A DNA stretch of 64,000 nt from Streptomyces sp. JJ38. GTDB taxonomy: Bacteria; Actinomycetota; Actinomycetes; Streptomycetales; Streptomycetaceae. The stretch's first letter is position 1. The number at the start of each line of letters is the position of its first letter. Shown one piece after another: positions 62,299-64,000 of the stretch. The notes below the pieces were generated by a model. The model did no database searches. It saw nothing but the letters and a program-made list of their open reading frames with translations, and was not told where the DNA came from. Where the stretch lies: NCBI RefSeq assembly GCF_019303475.1, contig NZ_JABLSI010000005.1, forward strand, positions 99,453 to 163,452, given 5' to 3'. The position numbers and the translations under genes were made by a program.

Positions 62299-64000
62299 AT
62301 GTACGAGCTGTCCCGCATCCGCCTCTACTCCATCGGCCCGGCCGGTGCGCGCTACGCCGACACCGTGCTGGACCTGCGCGGAGTCGGCGAGCCGGTCCCC
62401 GACCCGGCCCCCGCCCAGGCGGACTTCTTCGAGGACGAGCCCATCGGCCCGCCCCGGCGCCCGGCCCCCGCGGGCGTGCTCTTCCTGGAGAACGGCGGCG
62501 GCAAGTCCGTCCTGCTGAAGCTGATCTTCTCCGTCATGCTGCCCGGCCACCGCAACACCCTGGGAGGCGCCAGCTCCGGCGTGCTGCGCAAGTTCCTCCT
62601 CGCCGAGGACACCGGGCACGTCGCCCTGGAGTGGCAGCACACCCGCACCGGGGAGAGCATCGTCGTCGGAAAGGCCAGTGAGTGGCGGGGCCGCCAGGTC
62701 TCCAGCGACCCCCGCAAGTTCGCCGAGGCCTGGTACTCCTTCCGCCCCGGCCCGGGCATGACGCTCGACTCCCTGCCGGTGGCCGAGGCCACGGCCCTGC
62801 GCCCGGCCGAGGGCAGCTCCGGGGCCCGGGGGCGCCGCCGCACGATGAAGGGCTTCCGCGACGTCCTCACCGAGACGGGCAAGGCCTACCCGAACCTGGA
62901 CGTCGTCTGGGAGGAGATCCACGACCGCTGGAAGGAGCACCTCGGCGCCCTCGGCCTCGACCCGGAGCTGTTCCGCTACCAGCGCGAGATGAACGCCGAC
63001 GAGGGCGAGGCCGCGGGGCTGTTCTCCGTCAAGAACGACGCCGACTTCACCGATCTGCTGCTGCGCGCCGTCACCGACACACGTGACACCGACGGCCTGG
63101 CCGACCTGGTGCACGGGTTCGCCCACAAGCTGGGCCGCCGCGCCGAGCTGACCGCCGAACGCGACTTCACCGCCGGCTCGCTCGACCTGCTGCACCGCAT
63201 CGCCGAAGCCGCCGCGCAGCGGGACCGCAGCCGGGCCGTGCACGCCGGAGCCGAACGTCGCACCCGCACCCTGGCCGCCCGGCTGACCGCCCGCGCCGTC
63301 CGCGAGCGCGGTGACGCGGCGGAGCTGGCCGAGCGCACGGCCCAGGCCGCGCGCGCCGTCTCCGCGGCGCAGTCCGAGCGCACCCGGGCCGCCGACGTCG
63401 CCGCCGAACTCGCCTACCGGCACGCCTCGCTGGCCCTGGCCGCCGCAGAGAAGACCGCCGCCCAACAGCGCCGCGAACTGACCGAGGCCCGCACCCTGCA
63501 CGCCGCCTGGCAGGCCGCCGAGACCGTGCTCCGGCACCGGGCCGCCGCCGACCGCGCCGCCCGGGCCGCCGCCGCCATCCAGGACGCCGAACGGGACGCC
63601 GCGCCCGCCCTCGCCGCCCGGGCCAGGGCCGCCCATGCCCTGGTGCGGGCCCTGCACGCCGCCGCGGCGGACGCCGAGGAGCAGGCGGCCACCGGCGAGG
63701 AACGCTCCGCCGCCCTCCAAGCGGAGGCGGAGGACGCGCACCGCGAGGCCACCGACGCCGCGACCGCCGCCCAGCGGGCGCGCAGCGAGAGCGAGCACCT
63801 GCGCGAACGGCTGGCCGAGGTCGAGCGCGAGACCGCAGAGGCGCTGCGTGCCGGCTGGCTGCCCGACGCCGGCCCCGACACCGATCCCGCCCGCGCCGCC
63901 CTGGCCGCCGGAGACGCCGAACGTGAGGCCACCGCGGCCTGGGACGCCGCCCGCGAGGCGGCGCGCGCCGCGGCCGAGCGGGACCGCGAGACCGCCGCCG
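62299..64000 (+). CDS. MukB/JetC-like SMC ATPase (partial, 3' end outside window)
   Basis: 567 codons are visible and the frame is still open at the edge. The N-terminal head starts MYELSRIRLYSIGPAGARYADTVLDLRG and has Walker A AGVLFLENGGGKSVLLKLIF near residue 62. A second conserved block is FRYQREMNADEGEAAGLFSVKNDADFTDLLLRAV (about 225-258). From about residue 275 the sequence is a continuous Ala/Glu/Arg-rich coiled coil, as expected for an SMC arm. The N-G-G-G-K-S loop with a following F-S-V-M-L-P-G is seen in the Wadjet-type JetC subgroup. The Walker B, signature motif and any JetD gene lie outside the window. There is no ribosome-binding site of note before ATG 62299. Confidence 0.75.
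   Translation, partial: MYELSRIRLYSIGPAGARYADTVLDLRGVGEPVPDPAPAQADFFEDEPIGPPRRPAPAGVLFLENGGGKSVLLKLIFSVMLPGHRNTLGGASSGVLRKFLLAEDTGHVALEWQHTRTGESIVVGKASEWRGRQVSSDPRKFAEAWYSFRPGPGMTLDSLPVAEATALRPAEGSSGARGRRRTMKGFRDVLTETGKAYPNLDVVWEEIHDRWKEHLGALGLDPELFRYQREMNADEGEAAGLFSVKNDADFTDLLLRAVTDTRDTDGLADLVHGFAHKLGRRAELTAERDFTAGSLDLLHRIAEAAAQRDRSRAVHAGAERRTRTLAARLTARAVRERGDAAELAERTAQAARAVSAAQSERTRAADVAAELAYRHASLALAAAEKTAAQQRRELTEARTLHAAWQAAETVLRHRAAADRAARAAAAIQDAERDAAPALAARARAAHALVRALHAAAADAEEQAATGEERSAALQAEAEDAHREATDAATAAQRARSESEHLRERLAEVERETAEALRAGWLPDAGPDTDPARAALAAGDAEREATAAWDAAREAARAAAERDRETAA

Overview
The window reads as chromosomal DNA from a Streptomyces or a close actinomycete. Base composition is very high in GC, third codon positions are almost always G or C, GTG starts are common, and many families typical of Streptomyces are present (DUF6421, DUF5134, DUF6643, DUF6986, an NsdA-type regulator, two family 2B encapsulin shells). 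I found no tRNA, rRNA, CRISPR array, transposase, integrase or prophage gene, so it looks like ordinary chromosome rather than an island. 56 protein genes are called. The first (a BNR-repeat protein) and the last (an SMC-like ATPase) run off the ends.

Left part (1-14.3 kb): an Old Yellow Enzyme diverges from an ArsR-type regulator across two copies of the same palindrome. Then come an adrenodoxin-type ferredoxin reductase, a TetR regulator with its own operator, a BlaR1-like membrane peptidase, DUF5134, a VOC protein diverging from a GNAT, and a glycerophosphodiesterase. A DUF6421, SDR and threonine aldolase cluster follows, then a transglutaminase-like gene with a small repeat inside its reading frame, a PlsC acyltransferase, a thioredoxin-like protein and a flavin reductase.

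Central metabolic part (14.3-30.3 kb): etfBA ends at a 44-bp perfect palindrome. It is followed by a DUF6986 aldolase-like gene under its own promoter and operator, a P-loop kinase fused to a NUDIX domain, an M20 dipeptidase, a geranylgeranyl-reductase-like flavoenzyme, a DUF4442 protein, a ROK regulator coupled to a GNAT, an alpha/beta hydrolase, a serine-kinase-type ATPase, a PLP-dependent cysteine-synthase-like enzyme, and an 831-residue membrane protein whose hydrolase motifs lie on both sides of a multi-pass membrane region.

Encapsulin neighbourhood (30.4-39.2 kb): a parallel beta-helix protein fused to a CbbX/SpoVK-type AAA+ ATPase diverges from two tandem family 2B encapsulin shell genes. 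A xylulose-5-phosphate/fructose-6-phosphate phosphoketolase converges on them, and a stand-alone cyclic-nucleotide-binding-fold protein diverges from the phosphoketolase. None of the known cargo enzymes (terpene cyclase, polyprenyl transferase, xylulose kinase, cysteine desulfurase) lies in the window, so the cargo is unknown. This is one of the two most interesting loci.

Right part (39.3-59.6 kb): MOSC, DUF6643, a glutamate-racemase-like protein, a NUDIX protein, the PTS-type dihydroxyacetone kinase operon (dhaK, dhaL, dhaM), an LRR protein separated by only 12 bp from a divergent ACT-domain gene, a peptidoglycan amidase, a phosphotransferase, an NsdA-like regulator, a SpoIIE-type phosphatase lacking a usual metal-binding Asp, a HEAT-repeat protein, a GT4 glycosyltransferase and an ATP-hydrolysing 5-oxoprolinase.

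Right edge (59.7-64 kb): a leaderless operon encodes a MukF/JetA-like kleisin, a MukE/JetB-like winged-helix partner and a MukB/JetC-like SMC ATPase. This is an Mks/Wadjet-like condensin module whose decisive fourth gene (a JetD-type nuclease), if present, lies outside the window.

A recurring feature is the leaderless promoter: a TANNNT box 6-8 nt upstream of the start codon in at least 13 genes.
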